Origin: Chinchilla lanigera
Lineage: Eukaryota; Chordata; Mammalia; Rodentia; Chinchillidae
DNA: 64,000 nucleotides
Assembly: GCF_000276665.1 (NCBI RefSeq)
Contig: NW_004955417.1
Span: forward strand, 11,372,997 to 11,436,996
Reading direction: 5' to 3'
Made by a program: the position numbers and the translations under genes. Under the pieces are notes generated by a model that saw nothing but the letters and a program-made list of their open reading frames with translations, did no database searches and was not told where the DNA came from. Within the stretch, counting starts at the first letter, position 1. Each line of letters begins with the position of its first letter. Shown one piece after another: positions 44,786-56,760 of this stretch.

Positions 44786-45379
44786 TGTCCATTGTGTGTT
44801 GCTATAACAGAATACTTGGTGCTGGATACTTTGTCAAGGGGAGAGGTTTAGTCCTTGCTTTGGAGGCTGAAAGTTAAGCATGATGTGGTCCCATCTGTGC
44901 AGGTGCTGGTGAGGGCCTCTGGCTCCATCACAGTGTGGCCGATGGCATTGCGACAGGAGCATATGTGAGGATGAGGAAGAGATCACATGGTGAGACAGGA
45001 AGCAAGAGACAGGGAAGCTGCAAGGCCTATTCTTTTACTATCACCCACTTTCTCAGGAACCAATTCACCTTTTTGACCAGCAATAATCCCTTCATGAGGG
45101 TGGTGCCTCACATTCTAATTGTCTCTCACTAGGCCTCACCTTTTTTTTTTTTGGAGTCAAGTTCTTGCTGTGTAGTTCAGGCTGGCCTTGAGTTTACTAT
45201 GTAGCCCAGGCTGGCCTTGAACTTGCAGTGATCCTCCTGCCTCTGTCTCTCCAGTGCTGGGATGACAGGCATGCACCACTACGCCTGACAGGTGCCACCT
45301 TTTAAAGGTCCACCACCTCCACAGTACACTGGGGACGAAGTAGGACTCTTTGGATGACAATCGATATGCAAGCCATGGC
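44786..45379 (-). mobile_element. Old LTR-like element with nested B1
   Basis: 'gttgctataacagaatactt', 'tttggaggctgaaagttaag', 'tttctcaggaaccaattcac' and 'ctcactaggcctcacc' follow a mammalian ERVL/MaLR-like LTR in antisense; the B1 at 45141-45292 splits its right end. Confidence 0.55.
45141..45292 (-). repeat. B1-type SINE with internal duplication
   Basis: Well-preserved antisense copy: 'caggctggccttgagtttac' then 'caggctggccttgaacttgc', ending 'gcatgcaccactacgcctg'. Confidence 0.92.
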
Positions 45380-45773
45380 AGTTGTATTGTCTTAGTCTCT
45401 TTAATCTAGGACAGCTCCTTGGTTTATGTCTTCTTGGTTTGTGTCTTGGTTTATGACATTATTAGAGAGAATTAGCCAGTTATATTGCAGATTGTCCCAC
45501 AATTTTGGTTTGTGTGATCTTTTCTGATAATTCAATTAAAGTGCATTTTTGGCGAGAATGTCATAGATGTGATGCTACTGCCTCCTCAGTACAGGCAGGA
45601 AGTAGCCGATGTCACTTCCTCTCATTACTTATTGCTAATAATGTTAACTTTGCTTACATGGTAAAGATAAAGTCTGCCAAGCTTCTCCACTATAAAATTA
45701 CTACTTTACTCTTTGTAAGTATTTTGTGGTAAGATAGTTTGAGTCTGTGTAAATATATAGATATATTTTCTTC

Positions 45774-45900
45774 TGCAACTGACTTTCAGTGTCAAAACTA
45801 CATGGTACCTGGAGCTCCTTGATAACATTACAGCTAAAACAAAATGTAATTGACTAAGATGTACTGTTACGAACTCGCAGAGTCCATTGTGTCTAAATGT
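45774..45900 (+). repeat. 127-bp inverted repeat, left copy
   Basis: Pairs with the reverse complement of 47492-47618: 119 of 127 bases identical by hand alignment, no gaps. Not a repeat family I recognise. A 20-bp perfect palindrome lies 12 bp to its right. Confidence 0.92.
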
Positions 45901-45912
45901 ATCTATTTTCTA

Positions 45913-45932
45913 AAGAAAATATATATTTTCTT
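45913..45932. repeat. 20-bp perfect palindrome
   Basis: AAGAAAATATATATTTTCTT equals its own reverse complement. Confidence 0.95.
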
Positions 45933-45939
45933 CTTTAGT

Positions 45940-46076
45940 TTTCTAATTTTACCATGAGTTTTTGACTTTACAATGGGTTTATCAGGGTATTAAATGTATT
46001 TTCAATTTGCAATATTCTTGATTTATGGTAAGTTTACCAGAACATAACCACGTTATAAGTCGAGGAGCATCTGTAT
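45940..46076 (-). repeat. Old interspersed repeat, family not assigned
   Basis: 'acaatgggtttatcagggta' and 'ataagtcgaggagcatctgt' match a common mammalian mid-repetitive sequence that I know by sequence but cannot name with confidence. Orientation uncertain. Confidence 0.4.
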
Positions 46077-47276
46077 CTTTGTTTACTCACTCCTGTAGGT
46101 AATTGGTGGCTTCTTGAGCCCCTGTATTCAGGCATTGTGTTAAACATAAGCTATTAAAGTTGAAGTGCATGTGGTCAAGCACTATAACAGCTTGGTGTGA
46201 TGCAGGCTGTGATTTGGGACAGGAGCAATGGTCTAGTAAGCTGTATATACTGCGCATAGACTTTGTCTTGGAAAGGAGTTTGGATTTTATCCCGTCTGTG
46301 TTTGACAGCCTGTGAGGGAGACTGAGCAGCATGAGGGGTTCATGACTGAGTGGTATGCTGCAACTATTACTTAGATGTATTTGGAATGGGTTGGCAGGAA
46401 GGTTGGACATTCAGGAGAGAGGTTGAGTGCTCAATGCTGAGATACTACACTGGGCATGAAACAGAGGCACTGAACCTGTGAGGTATGGATCTGAACTTGG
46501 GGAAGTCACCTCCATTAGAGATAAAGGTGAAGGATTATGCAGTTGGTATTTAAAGACACAAGGTAAATGAAATAATCAGAACTGAGAGCCAGAGAAAAGC
46601 CAAGGAGAGGTCATTAGCATTAGGTGCTGGTCTAGGAAGAAGAGGCAAAGAGGAGAGGCCAGAGGACAAAAAGACCAGGACAGGAAGATTCAGGGACCCA
46701 GGAGGAGGAGGAAGCTTGAGGAAAGCAGATGGGTCAGCTGAGTGCAGGCGCTAGGGAGTCACATCAGATAAGCCCCGGACACAGTGTGAGAATTGGATTT
46801 TGCTGCAGGTGGGAACTCTACTGAATTAGTGCAATGAAACTTGTGGTGAGTCTGCGAATAGGTTGACAATGTACCCCTTTCAAGCAAACTTCCCTGACTG
46901 GCTCCATACCTTCCGTTTACTGAACTCATTAGAAGGCATGGAATGGCATCTTCTCCGAGTGGCAAGTCCCCTTATAGATCATTTCAGCCAGGCTCACTGA
47001 GCAGGGGAGGATCTGAAGGCTAGAAAAGTCACTATTCTCTTGATGTCAAATGGCAGATTCAAGACATTAATTCAGGGCTTTTTCATCTACATTTTGGTTC
47101 TGATGTGATTAGTGTAGAGTATGAACTTTATACTAATTTCCTATTTTCTCATATGTTGCTTATTTACTCTCTGGTTGTTTTGTATTTATGTAGTTTGTAG
47201 TTTTTATTGTTTTTCAAGGTCACAGAAGGTGGGAACTAACCCACAACTACTTTACTCTCTCTGTTGACTTTTTATT
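46077..47276. other. Unique spacer between the inverted repeats
   Basis: No exon, RNA gene or repeat recognised. Confidence 0.5.
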
Positions 47277-47410
47277 TTATAGGCTATTTTGTTTGTTTGT
47301 TTTTGGTTTTGGTTTTCTTCCGGTACCAGGAATTGAACTCACAACCTTGCACTTGCTGGGCAGGCACTTTACCGCTGAACTAAATCCCCAGTCCCTTATA
47401 GGCTATTTTG
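47277..47410 (-). repeat. ID-type SINE with perfect target duplication
   Basis: Antisense ID body 47292-47395 between identical 15-bp repeats 'ttataggctattttg' (47277-47291, 47396-47410). Confidence 0.95.
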
Positions 47411-47491
47411 GAGAATAGTCCAGCATGGACAAAACTCTGCAAAAAACAACGCAGAGCAGTTGTTCACTAAATGTTATTGAGTAGTCAGAAG

Positions 47492-47618
47492 ACATTTAGA
47501 TATAATGGACTCTGTGAGTATGTAACAGTACATCATAGTCAATTACATTTTGCTTTAGCTGTAATGTTATCAAGGAGCTCCAGGTACCATGTAGTTTTGA
47601 CACTGAAAGTTAGTTGCA
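47492..47618 (-). repeat. 127-bp inverted repeat, right copy
   Basis: Reverse-complement partner of 45774-45900; the eight differences are substitutions only. Confidence 0.92.
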
Positions 47619-47917
47619 GACACAGATTCTGTGTCAGTGTGCCACTCAGAGGAAAAACCTGACCCTGTAGCTGTACCTGTGGGCAGGGGCTTCTCTGGAT
47701 TCACTTTTTATGAATTAGTAGTCACAGAAACCCACCTTGTGTACATGAGATGTGCACTGATGCTAGGGGATCAATGAGCTCAGCAGGTATTTGGAAAGAC
47801 ATTTACTGTAGTAAATGTTTAAAATGTTTCCACTAGCCAAAATCCATTTGCACTTCCTAGAAAATCCTGATTTTCTTTTGAGGCAAAGCCACAAGCACAT
47901 GGCCAGAGTTGGCCAGC

Positions 47918-48330
47918 TGTATTAGTCTGCACAGGGTGCCATAACAAAATACTGCAGATTATGTCTTGAACAACAGAAATTTCTGTTTTCACAGTTCTGG
48001 AGGCTGGAAAGACAAAGATTAAGGCTCTAGATGGGATTGGTTTCTGGTATGGGCTCTCTTCCCAGCTTGCAGATGGCCACTTTGGTCTCATGTAGCCAAA
48101 GGAAACTTCTGTGCTGGTAGGAAAGGTAGAAGGAAAAGAGAGAGGGGGGAAGGGAGAGCTTTCTGTTGTCTCTTCGTATAAGGACATGAATGCTATTAGA
48201 CAGAGCCCCCTTGTAACCTCACTTAATTCTAATTACTTCTCTACAACAAATATAGCCATATTGGAGTTTAGGGTTTGCAAATATGAATTTTTGGGTGTGG
48301 GGTGCACAAATGAACTTTTAGTCCATAACA
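47918..48330 (-). mobile_element. MLT1 solo LTR with perfect target duplication
   Basis: TGTATTAGTC to CCATAACA in antisense, with 'cagttctggaggctggaaag' and 'gagtttagggtttgcaaata', fitting MLT1A/B. Both flanks are CCAGC (47913-47917, 48331-48335). The open frame over 47819-48187 is repeat-derived. Confidence 0.88.
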
Positions 48331-50089
48331 CCAGCCAAAGTCAGTTTATCTTTCTTACAAATTAGGAACTCTGGCTGATACAACAGACTCTAAGTCTGTT
48401 CTGTTGGTCAAGAGTAGTCTATTTAACAAGAAGCAGGGCTCTTTGATGGACTCCAAGTTCCCCCTTCTCATCCTTCCATCTTTGCTGGCTTCCATGGCAT
48501 TTCTTGAGCCACCCAGTCAGGCAGGCAGGTGACCGGAGACTCCCTGATGTCACTGTCCACACTGGTGTCAGACGCCAAGCTTGGGGCTGGCTGGGTGGAA
48601 AAACGACCAGCTTGGCTCTTATAGTTCTGGCTCCATGTTGCAAGAAGTTGGCAATCCTCTTCCTGCTTTTTTCTTTTTATTGCTTATTCCACAGTCTGAG
48701 ATGCATACACAGCTGGTTGGCAGTTCTGCTTTTAAGGCTATGCCACTCACCATCTGAAAAGCTCTTAATCTGCCTGTTGCTCCAGCCAGGAGGACAATGA
48801 CAAATTATATTAAGCCAGGTTCTTCTCTTAGGGAATCTCTGGGCTGGAAGTCTCCAAGTGTGGAGATTGTTAGACGAAAATCTGCATGGAACTGTTCCCA
48901 GGACAGGACTGTTTTCAAATAAGCAGTACTGAATGCCACATGTTACACTTACATGGGAAGAGACAGTAACCAGCCTGGAGAAAGGTACTTATAAATATGC
49001 CTCTGAAAACTTTTGGTTCATACTTATTTCATTTTTTTGTCCTGTCCTAGTATTTCCCTCTGCACCTGGAAATCACTCAGTATGAAGTAAACCACAGCAC
49101 TTTCCAGAACTGTTTTGTGTTGTTTCAACTGCAGATGTCCGGGAAACAGTAAACTCTTGTTTTGAAGCTTTTTAAGATTGAGCTTTTGATTCCAAGCAAT
49201 TGAAAATGGTTCCTGTTTATGCTTCTTATTGGTGATAGTTTAACTAGCTGGATTTTGTTTTCTCTGGATTATAGTTTTTTTTTATGGTTTTCCTTTAGGA
49301 GTTTACCAGTCCCTGGAGCTCACTGGTAGCAGTATCCAGAGAAATTGAATTTCTTTTATGTCCACAGAAAAAGTGGCTAGTTGCCATTATAGGATAAATC
49401 TAGGGCTTTCTTCCTGGGGGTTCATGGATTAGTAAAATCTGAGCAATATTAATATTTTTTTTGTGATGCTAGGGTATATACTTTGGAGTGTCTATAAAAT
49501 TAAGTCAAGATAGCCACTTATTTCTGGCATTTGCTGTGGTATAATTATCATAATAGTTTTTGCTCTTGTAATTTATCAAAAGGAATATTCTCTTTACTTT
49601 TGAGTGGGTTAGGCAAGCATAAGCAATAGTAGTAGTTCATTTATTGAAATGTCTAAATCCCTCTTTCAAGTTGGTCTAGCAGGTAGTTTTTACCATCCTG
49701 CAGCATTTCACTAGTTCTTCTCATACCTCCCAATTAAAGTGAGCCATGCAGTTAGGGAGCGTTCACTGTGTGCAGACTCCTGAGCTCTGGGGTGATGGGT
49801 GAAAGGACAGTATGATAATGGAAGTATTGTGAGATAAATGGCACAGGTTTGTATTTATTTTAGATTATATATGGTACAAATTATGTGAATATCAAAATGA
49901 GACCAGGGTAGGTTTTACGAGGGCATGTTGGGAGCTAGTTCCTTGGCTGTAAGCAAGGGCCTGCTTGGGTTGGAGCAAAGGATAAAGTTTGATTCTTAGG
50001 TGTGGGGTCATGAGGACATGAGTGATAGGACAGGGAAGCACATTATATGTATGATAGTTATTCATGTTCTTCAGAGTGTTCATGGTATT
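48331..50089. other. Unique sequence, no gene seen
   Basis: No exon, RNA gene or clear repeat recognised. Confidence 0.5.
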
Positions 50090-50460
50090 TGTTATGGTTT
50101 GTGTCTGGCTGTCCCCTCAAAGCCTCGTGCAGTCATGGGGTGGGCTTTTAGAGTATATGATTGATCCATGATCCAATGCTGGGATTATGGGTGAGTGCTA
50201 TATCCGCCCTGGGGTGGATAGTTTGCATATGTAAAGGAGAGAAAGAGGCTGCTTGCCGCCACCTCCCCCCTTTGCTCTTGTTGCTCTTTGCTGTCTTCCA
50301 CCACCATGAACAGTTGCCCTCTGCCATGTGCCACCCTGCCTTGGAGCCAGCGGAGTATGGACTGAAACCTCCACAGACTATGAGCTAAATAAACCTTTCC
50401 TTCCTTAATTCTGGGTGTCAGGTATTTTGTCTCAGCAATGAGAGAAAAGTAACTAAGACA
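50090..50460 (+). mobile_element. Solo LTR, ERVL-MaLR type
   Basis: TGTTATGG to AAGACA, 371 bp, with AATAAA in 'gagctaaataaacctttcct'. Flanks GTATT/GAATT match at 4 of 5. Same family as 17215-17612. Confidence 0.83.
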
Positions 50461-50599
50461 GAATTTTATCATGGCCATGTCATATTTTAATGTTCATGAT
50501 CATTTTGGTTGTTTCTAGCAATTGAGCTATTACATTAAAGCTGGGAGTGACATTCTTATACAAGTCCTTTATTGTTCAAAGTCACTCATTTTTACTGGA

Positions 50600-50745
50600 G
50601 GGCTACCCAGTACTGGAAACGCTGGGTCATAAACATACACATGTTTGGCTTTAGTAGGCACTGTCAAATAAGCATTTTCCTAAGGTGGTTGTGCCTATTT
50701 ATCTTCTTACCAGCAACGTTAGAAAGTTTCATTCTGTTTAACTTT
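50600..50745 (-). mobile_element. L1 fragment
   Basis: 'aaggtggttgtgcctattta' and 'ttaccagcaacgttagaaag' resemble reversed L1 ORF2; short and old. Confidence 0.45.
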
Positions 50746-51299
50746 CATGTCTTGTCTCCCAGACATGGCTTGGACAGGGAAGCATGCAATAAAGGAGATA
50801 GTATTATTATGGGTTATCAGGCCTAGGCAGAGACTGTTTGCCATAGGGTGTGACAAACACAAAACCGCTTCATAACTGGAACCAAATATCAGGTTGACCA
50901 AACTATAAAAAACAGTGCAATAAGCTGGAGGAAAATTAAGATGATCCAGATCCTAATATAGGGAACAATACAACTCAAACCTTCCATGTACTATTTGAAA
51001 ATGTTACCCATTTATTTCTTACCTTTTAACATCAGCATGTTACTCAAATGTGAACCAAAGAACCGCCTGTAGTCTACTGAGTCAGAAAAGACTGTTTAAG
51101 GGACAATCTTGTGCAGAGATCTTTTTATTTGAGAATAATTAAATGGCTTACCATCTTAGATGATTTAGTAGCTTTCTAGTTAACACCTGTACCTCTGTTC
51201 TAAATTTGTAGGTTCAGGCAAAGGCCTGAGAGCTTCCTCTAGCTAGTCTACGCTGTGGAGTTGATGCTTCTCTCTTGAAAGAAATTGGCCTGATTGCGA

Positions 51300-51770
51300 T
51301 GGATAATTTTATGTGTTGACTTGATTGGGTTAAGGGTACCCAGCTAGCTGCTACAACATTATTTCTGAGTGTGTCTGTGAAGGAGTTTCTAGAAGAGATT
51401 AGTGTTTGAAACAGGTGTAAGTTAAGAAGATCTTCACCAATGTGGGTGAGCATCATTTACTCCACCTAGACAAGTAGAGGGGCAAATTAGCTCCCTCTTT
51501 GGAGCTGGAACCCACCTTCTCCTGCTCTCTGATACCAGAGCTTCGGGTTCTCAGGCCTTTGGACTCAGATAGAATTACACTATTGGCTTTGTTGGCTCTC
51601 CAGCTTTCAGATGTTATATCGTGGGACCTGTTAGTCTCCATAATTGTCTGAGCCAATTCCCATGATTAATCCTGTCCTTTCTACACCTGTATATACTCTA
51701 TTGCCTCTGCTTCCCTGGAGAATTCCCACTGAGGCAATGATATAGTAAAACATAAATGATGTGCTTTTAA
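51300..51770 (+). mobile_element. Old LTR-like repeat, family not assigned
   Basis: 'ggataattttatgtgttgac' at the left, 'agtctccataattgtctgag' and 'cttccctggagaattcccac' at the right match a widespread mammalian LTR-like family. Confidence 0.6.
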
Positions 51771-51893
51771 CACTTTAGACACACCTTAGCTATGTGACCC
51801 TGATAAATGTTCACCTCCTTGGTATTGTTTGCTCATTTGTAGTGTGATAGTGGCAATATCTGCCCTGTCTGGGTTGTGAGGATCACATTTGTT
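51771..51893 (+). repeat. MIR SINE fragment
   Basis: 'cttagctatgtgaccctgat' and 'gggttgtgaggatcacattt' fit sense MIR. Confidence 0.6.
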
Positions 51894-51997
51894 AAAAAAA
51901 AAAAAAGAGGAAGTCTAGAGATGATGTATAGATGGGTTATAAAAAAGTTAAAGCTTTCCCTTCTGATTTCTTGGTGGCAATGTGATAGTGTTAATCT

Positions 51998-52222
51998 TGG
52001 CTCTAGAGTATGACATAGCCAGGAACCCAGAACTTGGTTCTACCAGAAACTGGCTATTTGACTTAGACAAATGACTTGACCTTACTGAGCCTCAGCTTCT
52101 TCATTTCTAAGATGTCAAAGATGATACTGTCCACATTATGAGTTACAGTAAGAATTAAATGAGATAATGTATGTAAAGCAATCTATTTAGAGGACCTACA
52201 TAATAGTAGCTGAATGCATTTG
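51998..52222 (+). repeat. MIR SINE, nearly full length
   Basis: 'ttactgagcctcagcttctt' and 'taagaattaaatgagataat' with a MIR-like 5' tRNA part; about 225 bp. Confidence 0.82.
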
Positions 52223-52647
52223 TTTGCTTTCCCATGATAAGATTTTTTCCACAGGAGAATTAATTCCAATATTCTAAATTTCCTAAAATCTTAGCATAAA
52301 AGGTCCAAGTTGCAAAATATCTCATGATAGAAAAGACTTGCAATTACCTACTTATTTAAGCAGAAAATGCAAACCCTGAACTTTTTGGCAAAAACTTTCA
52401 TTTACAATTTAGTGGAAGGATGGGACTATTTACACAAATGTTTCAGTTTCATGGATGATTATGTAGCAGCTAAGGTATTATTGCTAGCTTTTCAATTTAT
52501 ATTTGTTGTATAGACTTAGCCCCCATCCCTCCAAAAAGAAAAAAAAGACAATTCAGAAATCTTTCCAGTGAATTCAATTTCCATGATGGTTGAGTGGAAA
52601 TTCAGGATTCAAGAGGGTAGCCTGTTTCTAGGAAAACATTTTCAGGT

Positions 52648-52876
52648 CAGTGGTTTTCACTTGGGGGCATTTTGGCCATTTGTGGGGCAATTATTTGAAG
52701 CATTAGTGTGTAATAGGCAGAGCTCAAGGATGCAATATGTCTTGCAATGTGTAGAATTGCTGCAAACTGCAAAACCCACCTCATTTTCTAGACACTTCTT
52801 TAAAGTCTTGATCTTTCAGGCAGGGTTCCCCATTTTCTTTATTGCCTCCAGACCTAAAGTTGCCAGAGGTTGGTGT
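52648..52876 (+). mobile_element. MER20 (hAT-Charlie) fossil
   Basis: Begins CAGTGGTTTTCAC, then 'ttgggggcattttggccatt' and 'tgcaatatgtcttgcaatgt'; sense orientation, opposite to the copy at 4040. Confidence 0.7.
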
Positions 52877-53450
52877 GTATTATAATAAATTTCATGGGGT
52901 ACCAACATTCTTTTTTCATTTTCCTTTTCCATATAAAATGGCTTTTGATAGACTTTTCTCAAATGCAGACATTCAGTAGAAATGAATGCATGCATCAGAC
53001 TATTTCTTTGTGTCTTCTACTAGTTTTGCCCACTATTTACATGTTGACGTACGCTGTATTTATTATAAATTACTTGACTTTATGTATCCATGATATTATA
53101 GTTAGGATAGCACATCCATTTTCTTAAATTTTATATATGTATAATTATGATTTATAAATTATGTGATCTATCTATTTCATTTCATAATTATATTTACCGA
53201 GAATGGATGATGAGGTTGATAGGATTGGGTTCTTTCTTTTCAAGTCCACTGGTGAGTGTTTTACTAGGGTTTTTCAATTTTGACTCTTCTCCTGTGCAAC
53301 GTTTTTACATTCCAGAGAAGGACACTAGTATTAAGAAATATGAGAGGGGGAAGTAGGTGGGCACAGACTCTTCACGTTTCCCATGATTTGTTCTCCTACT
53401 GCATATGTATGAGTTGTGTAGGTGCCAAAACATTTTTTGTTCGTGGAGGC
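52877..53450. other. AT-rich sequence, no gene seen
   Basis: Nothing recognised. Confidence 0.5.
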
Positions 53451-53800
53451 CGTTAGGATCAAATTGTGTCTCCCTAAAACTCATGTGTTGGACCTCTGAT
53501 ATTCAGTGTGACTATATTTGGAGAATGTGTCTTTAAGGAGGTATTTAAGAGTAAGTGAGGTTGTTAGGGAAGGACTAGTGCCCTTCTGAGAAAAGAAGGA
53601 CGCCAGGGATGCATAACTCAGAGAAAAGGCCATACGATGACACTGTGAGAAGCTGGCTATATATAAGCTAACTAGAGAGACCACAGGAGAAACCAAGAAC
53701 ACCTTCGTTCCCCTCCAGAACTGTGGGGGAAATAAATGTCTGTTGTTTGAATTATGCACTCTATGGTATTGTGTTCTGACAGCCCTAACATACTAACATA
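53451..53800 (+). mobile_element. MLT1 LTR (MaLR), sense
   Basis: 'atcaaattgtgtctccctaa', 'tgactatatttggagaatgt', 'ctccagaactgtgggggaaa', 'cagccctaacatactaacat' follow MLT1A/B from start to end. Confidence 0.85.
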
Positions 53801-54814
53801 AAGATAGAGGCCCCTAATATCCCGAGACTGACCCCCACTCCCTTCCCATCTGCCTTATGTAGTCTTTGTGATTGTCTTAATCCACATACCTAGTTCCTTG
53901 GAGCCTTTTCTGTTCTCACCCTGGTCTTTTACTCTTACCTGCTTAGAATTTTTGTACAGCTTACTGCTAGATTTGAAACACTCCCTCCATTTCTCCATTT
54001 CTACTCTTTTTCCTCACTGTTCTTAATAAAATTCCTCAATCTGACCATCCAGTTAACCCAGGAAGATGTATAAGGCTTATGAATAGATTCCAGGAAAATA
54101 GGACATTGTCTTGGTCATTCCAACATGGCAGGGAATGACTGAGACAGGTACAACCACCAGAACAAATCCTTCCAAACAAGGATGGTCCTTTGGTGCCAGC
54201 TTGCTGTATAGACAGAACCCGTTAAAGACACGGATAGTAACAGTTTGGGGCTTGAAAAGATGACTTTCCTTTCAAAGCTTTAGGTTTCTTTTACTAGCCT
54301 GATTTATTTCTATCATATAGAGCTGGGTGGAAATGAAAAAAAAAAAAAACCCATGATCCTTAGTACATTTATTTGCTTAATCTCTCTGAATGTAGTGACT
54401 CTTTGGCCACTTTAGATCACCAGTTTGCTTGGCCCTCGTGCAGGCCTCAATCTCCACCCTGCTTAGAATTCTTCCCACAGAAAGAAGGCTTGCTGGGAAT
54501 CTTAAGACTTAGTTACAACTTAAATTTTATTCAGTGCTATTCTGGCTTGATCATTCATAAATTTTTCCAAATCCTTTAGGGTTTAATTTATATTTCCCTT
54601 TTTTACTGCTTTCTTGTAATGAGTACCAAAAATCGAATCTAATCTTTACTTTGTGAAATAGTACTTCCTCTTATTTTTCCTACACTTAAGTTCCTCAAGT
54701 TTTAAAAGGTGGCCCTTAATTCTTGCATTTCAGACCTTGTTGAACACATTTACAATAATTTAGGTTCAGCCCCAAACCCAACAGCCACATGACTCAGCAG
54801 GAGTCGTTCATCTC
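53801..54814. other. Unique sequence, no gene seen
   Basis: A short A-run at 54338-54349; no exon or repeat recognised. Confidence 0.5.
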
Positions 54815-55212
54815 TGTCTTAGTCAGTTTTTCCTCTTTGGGACATGACACTAGATACCACATATTAAATGTGAATGATGGTCTCTCATGGTCTGTGGAGG
54901 GTTCAGTCTGCAGTTGGCCAGCTCCAGGGCAGGAAGGGCATGACAGACAGGTCTGGTGGAGGGAAGTTGCTCATGTCATGGTGGCCAGGATGCAAGAGCA
55001 GGAAGAGTGGGGAGATGGGGTCTTTCAGGTCACGCCCCCCATGGACCAACTCTCCCCATCATACCCGACCTCCTCATAGAAAGTCAGCTACTAATGTATC
55101 AGTGGATTAATCCACAGATGAGTTTAGTGCCCTCATGATCCAATCATCTTCCACATGGCCATCTCTGAACACATGAAGCTTTTAGGGGACATTCTAGGTC
55201 TAAACCACAACA
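54815..55212 (-). mobile_element. LTR, ERVL-MaLR type, antisense
   Basis: TGTCTTAGTC to CCACAACA, 398 bp, in the same layout as the antisense LTR at 17215. Includes 'tctgtggagggttcagtctg' and 'cacatggccatctctgaaca'. No clean flanking duplication. Confidence 0.7.
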
Positions 55213-55748
55213 AGAGCTCAAGGTTCATATATATTGCTCATGGCCTCTCTGCGTTGTACTATTTTTTCATGAGCAGTCAAATCTCCATGTACAGTACTTG
55301 TCTTTTACTACCTTTCCTCACCCCTTTCTAGAAAATGTTCTTATTCCCTTATATGATCTTTAGTGTCAGATTATCAGAATTCTGTTCAGTAGTACATTAG
55401 GGCAGAACTAACTTTCCCTGTTTTGTTTGAATATTCTTGATTGTTCTTGGGCCAAAGCTGACTATTCCCCCTTGGGTCAAGCTAGAACTCAATCAGAAGA
55501 AGCAGTCGTCCAAAGTGACTGATAGGAGGCAACATGGCAGGCCAAAAAGGAAACAAGGTGAGAAGAGAAGCCTTTGATCAAGGTCACAAATGGGACTTCT
55601 TTATTTCAATTTAGATACTACCTATACTTGAGATCACATAGTGTTTTTCTTTCTGTGTCTGACTTATTTCACTCAGGGCAATGTTCTCCAGGTTCATCCA
55701 CATTGTTGCAAATGGTAGGAGCTCCTTCTTCTGTAAGGCTGAATAATA

Positions 55749-55793
<45 letters not shown>
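55749..55793 (+). repeat. AT microsatellite
   Basis: (AT)n of about 20 units followed by ACACAC. Confidence 0.92.
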
Positions 55794-55796
<3 letters not shown>

Positions 55797-55821
55797 ATTT
55801 TATTTTTCTATAAATACATAC

Positions 55822-55839
55822 ATGAGGTATATACCTCAT
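55822..55839. repeat. 18-bp perfect palindrome
   Basis: ATGAGGTATATACCTCAT equals its own reverse complement; 30 bp right of the (AT)n tract. Confidence 0.95.
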
Positions 55840-56349
55840 ATGTTTGTATATATAGTATATTATATATGTGCCACAATTGCTTTATCCATTCATTAGTTGA
55901 CAGATTCTTAGGCAGGTTTCATATCTTGGCTCTTGTGAACAATGCTGTGGTGATTGTGGGGCATCCATATCCTTATGAGGTAGCGATTTTGTTTTCTTTG
56001 GGTATAAACCAGAAGTGGGGTTGCTGGGTCCTACTGCAGTTCTATTTTTAATTTATTCCACATTGTCTTCCATCATGGTTATGACCATTTCTACCCCTAT
56101 CAACAGTATACAATGGGTTGGACTCATTTTGAATGTCAACTAGAATACATCCATGAATTTATGTTTCTCCTTGGAGAAATTCAAAGAATTAATCAGGTGT
56201 CCAGAAACCATATTGCATTATTTTTTTCCTGAAGTAGTTAATAATCTTCCTTTGTTTGACTTGGCAGCTTCTGCTCATTATCATCATGATATCTTTACAA
56301 ATTTTCTTACATTTTGTTCTGTCTCCTCTCATATTACTGTAAGTTATTG

Positions 56350-56590
56350 TCTCTTAAAGTGTGGTCCTTAGGTCACCTGTACTACCTGAAAAAAACTTAC
56401 AAAATATTCAGATTATTGGGCCCCATCCCAGATCTATTGAAAGAGCCTTTTGAAGTAAGGAGCAGGAATTTGCATTTCTAACATTATTCACAGATGATTT
56501 TTATATGTTTTATGTCATTCTATTGGTTCCTTCCTTCCTATTTACCTCCTCCTCCTGTCTGCAGAAAAATATTTAGAAACCACTGATCTA
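56350..56590 (+). mobile_element. MER5 (hAT-Charlie) fossil
   Basis: 'cttaaagtgtggtccttagg', 'attgggccccatcccagatc' and the end 'tttagaaaccactga' match MER5A/B. Confidence 0.75.
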
Positions 56591-56619
56591 CTATATTTCA
56601 GTCGCTTAACAGACATATC

Positions 56620-56760
56620 TTTAATCCTTAAAGTGGTCATAAATCACAATTTATCTTATCCCCGTTTAGGAGATGAGGGCTCAAAGAGAGTAAGTGACTT
56701 ATCCAGGGCCACATAAGTAGTAAATTGTAAATTACAGAGCTACAAGTAGAAACCAGATTG
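56620..56760 (-). repeat. MIR SINE
   Basis: 'agatgagggctcaaagagag' and 'taagtgacttatccagggcc' in antisense. Confidence 0.8.

Larger units (their letters stand above)
55610..56110 (-). mobile_element. L1 fragment, antisense, with AT expansion
   Basis: 'ctgacttatttcactcaggg', 'tccaggttcatccacattgt' and 'gtggggttgctgggtcctac' are reversed L1 3'/ORF2 text; an (AT)n tract interrupts it. Confidence 0.8.

Noticed and set aside
47819..48187. 122-codon minus-strand frame
   Set aside because: Mostly MLT1 LTR sequence.
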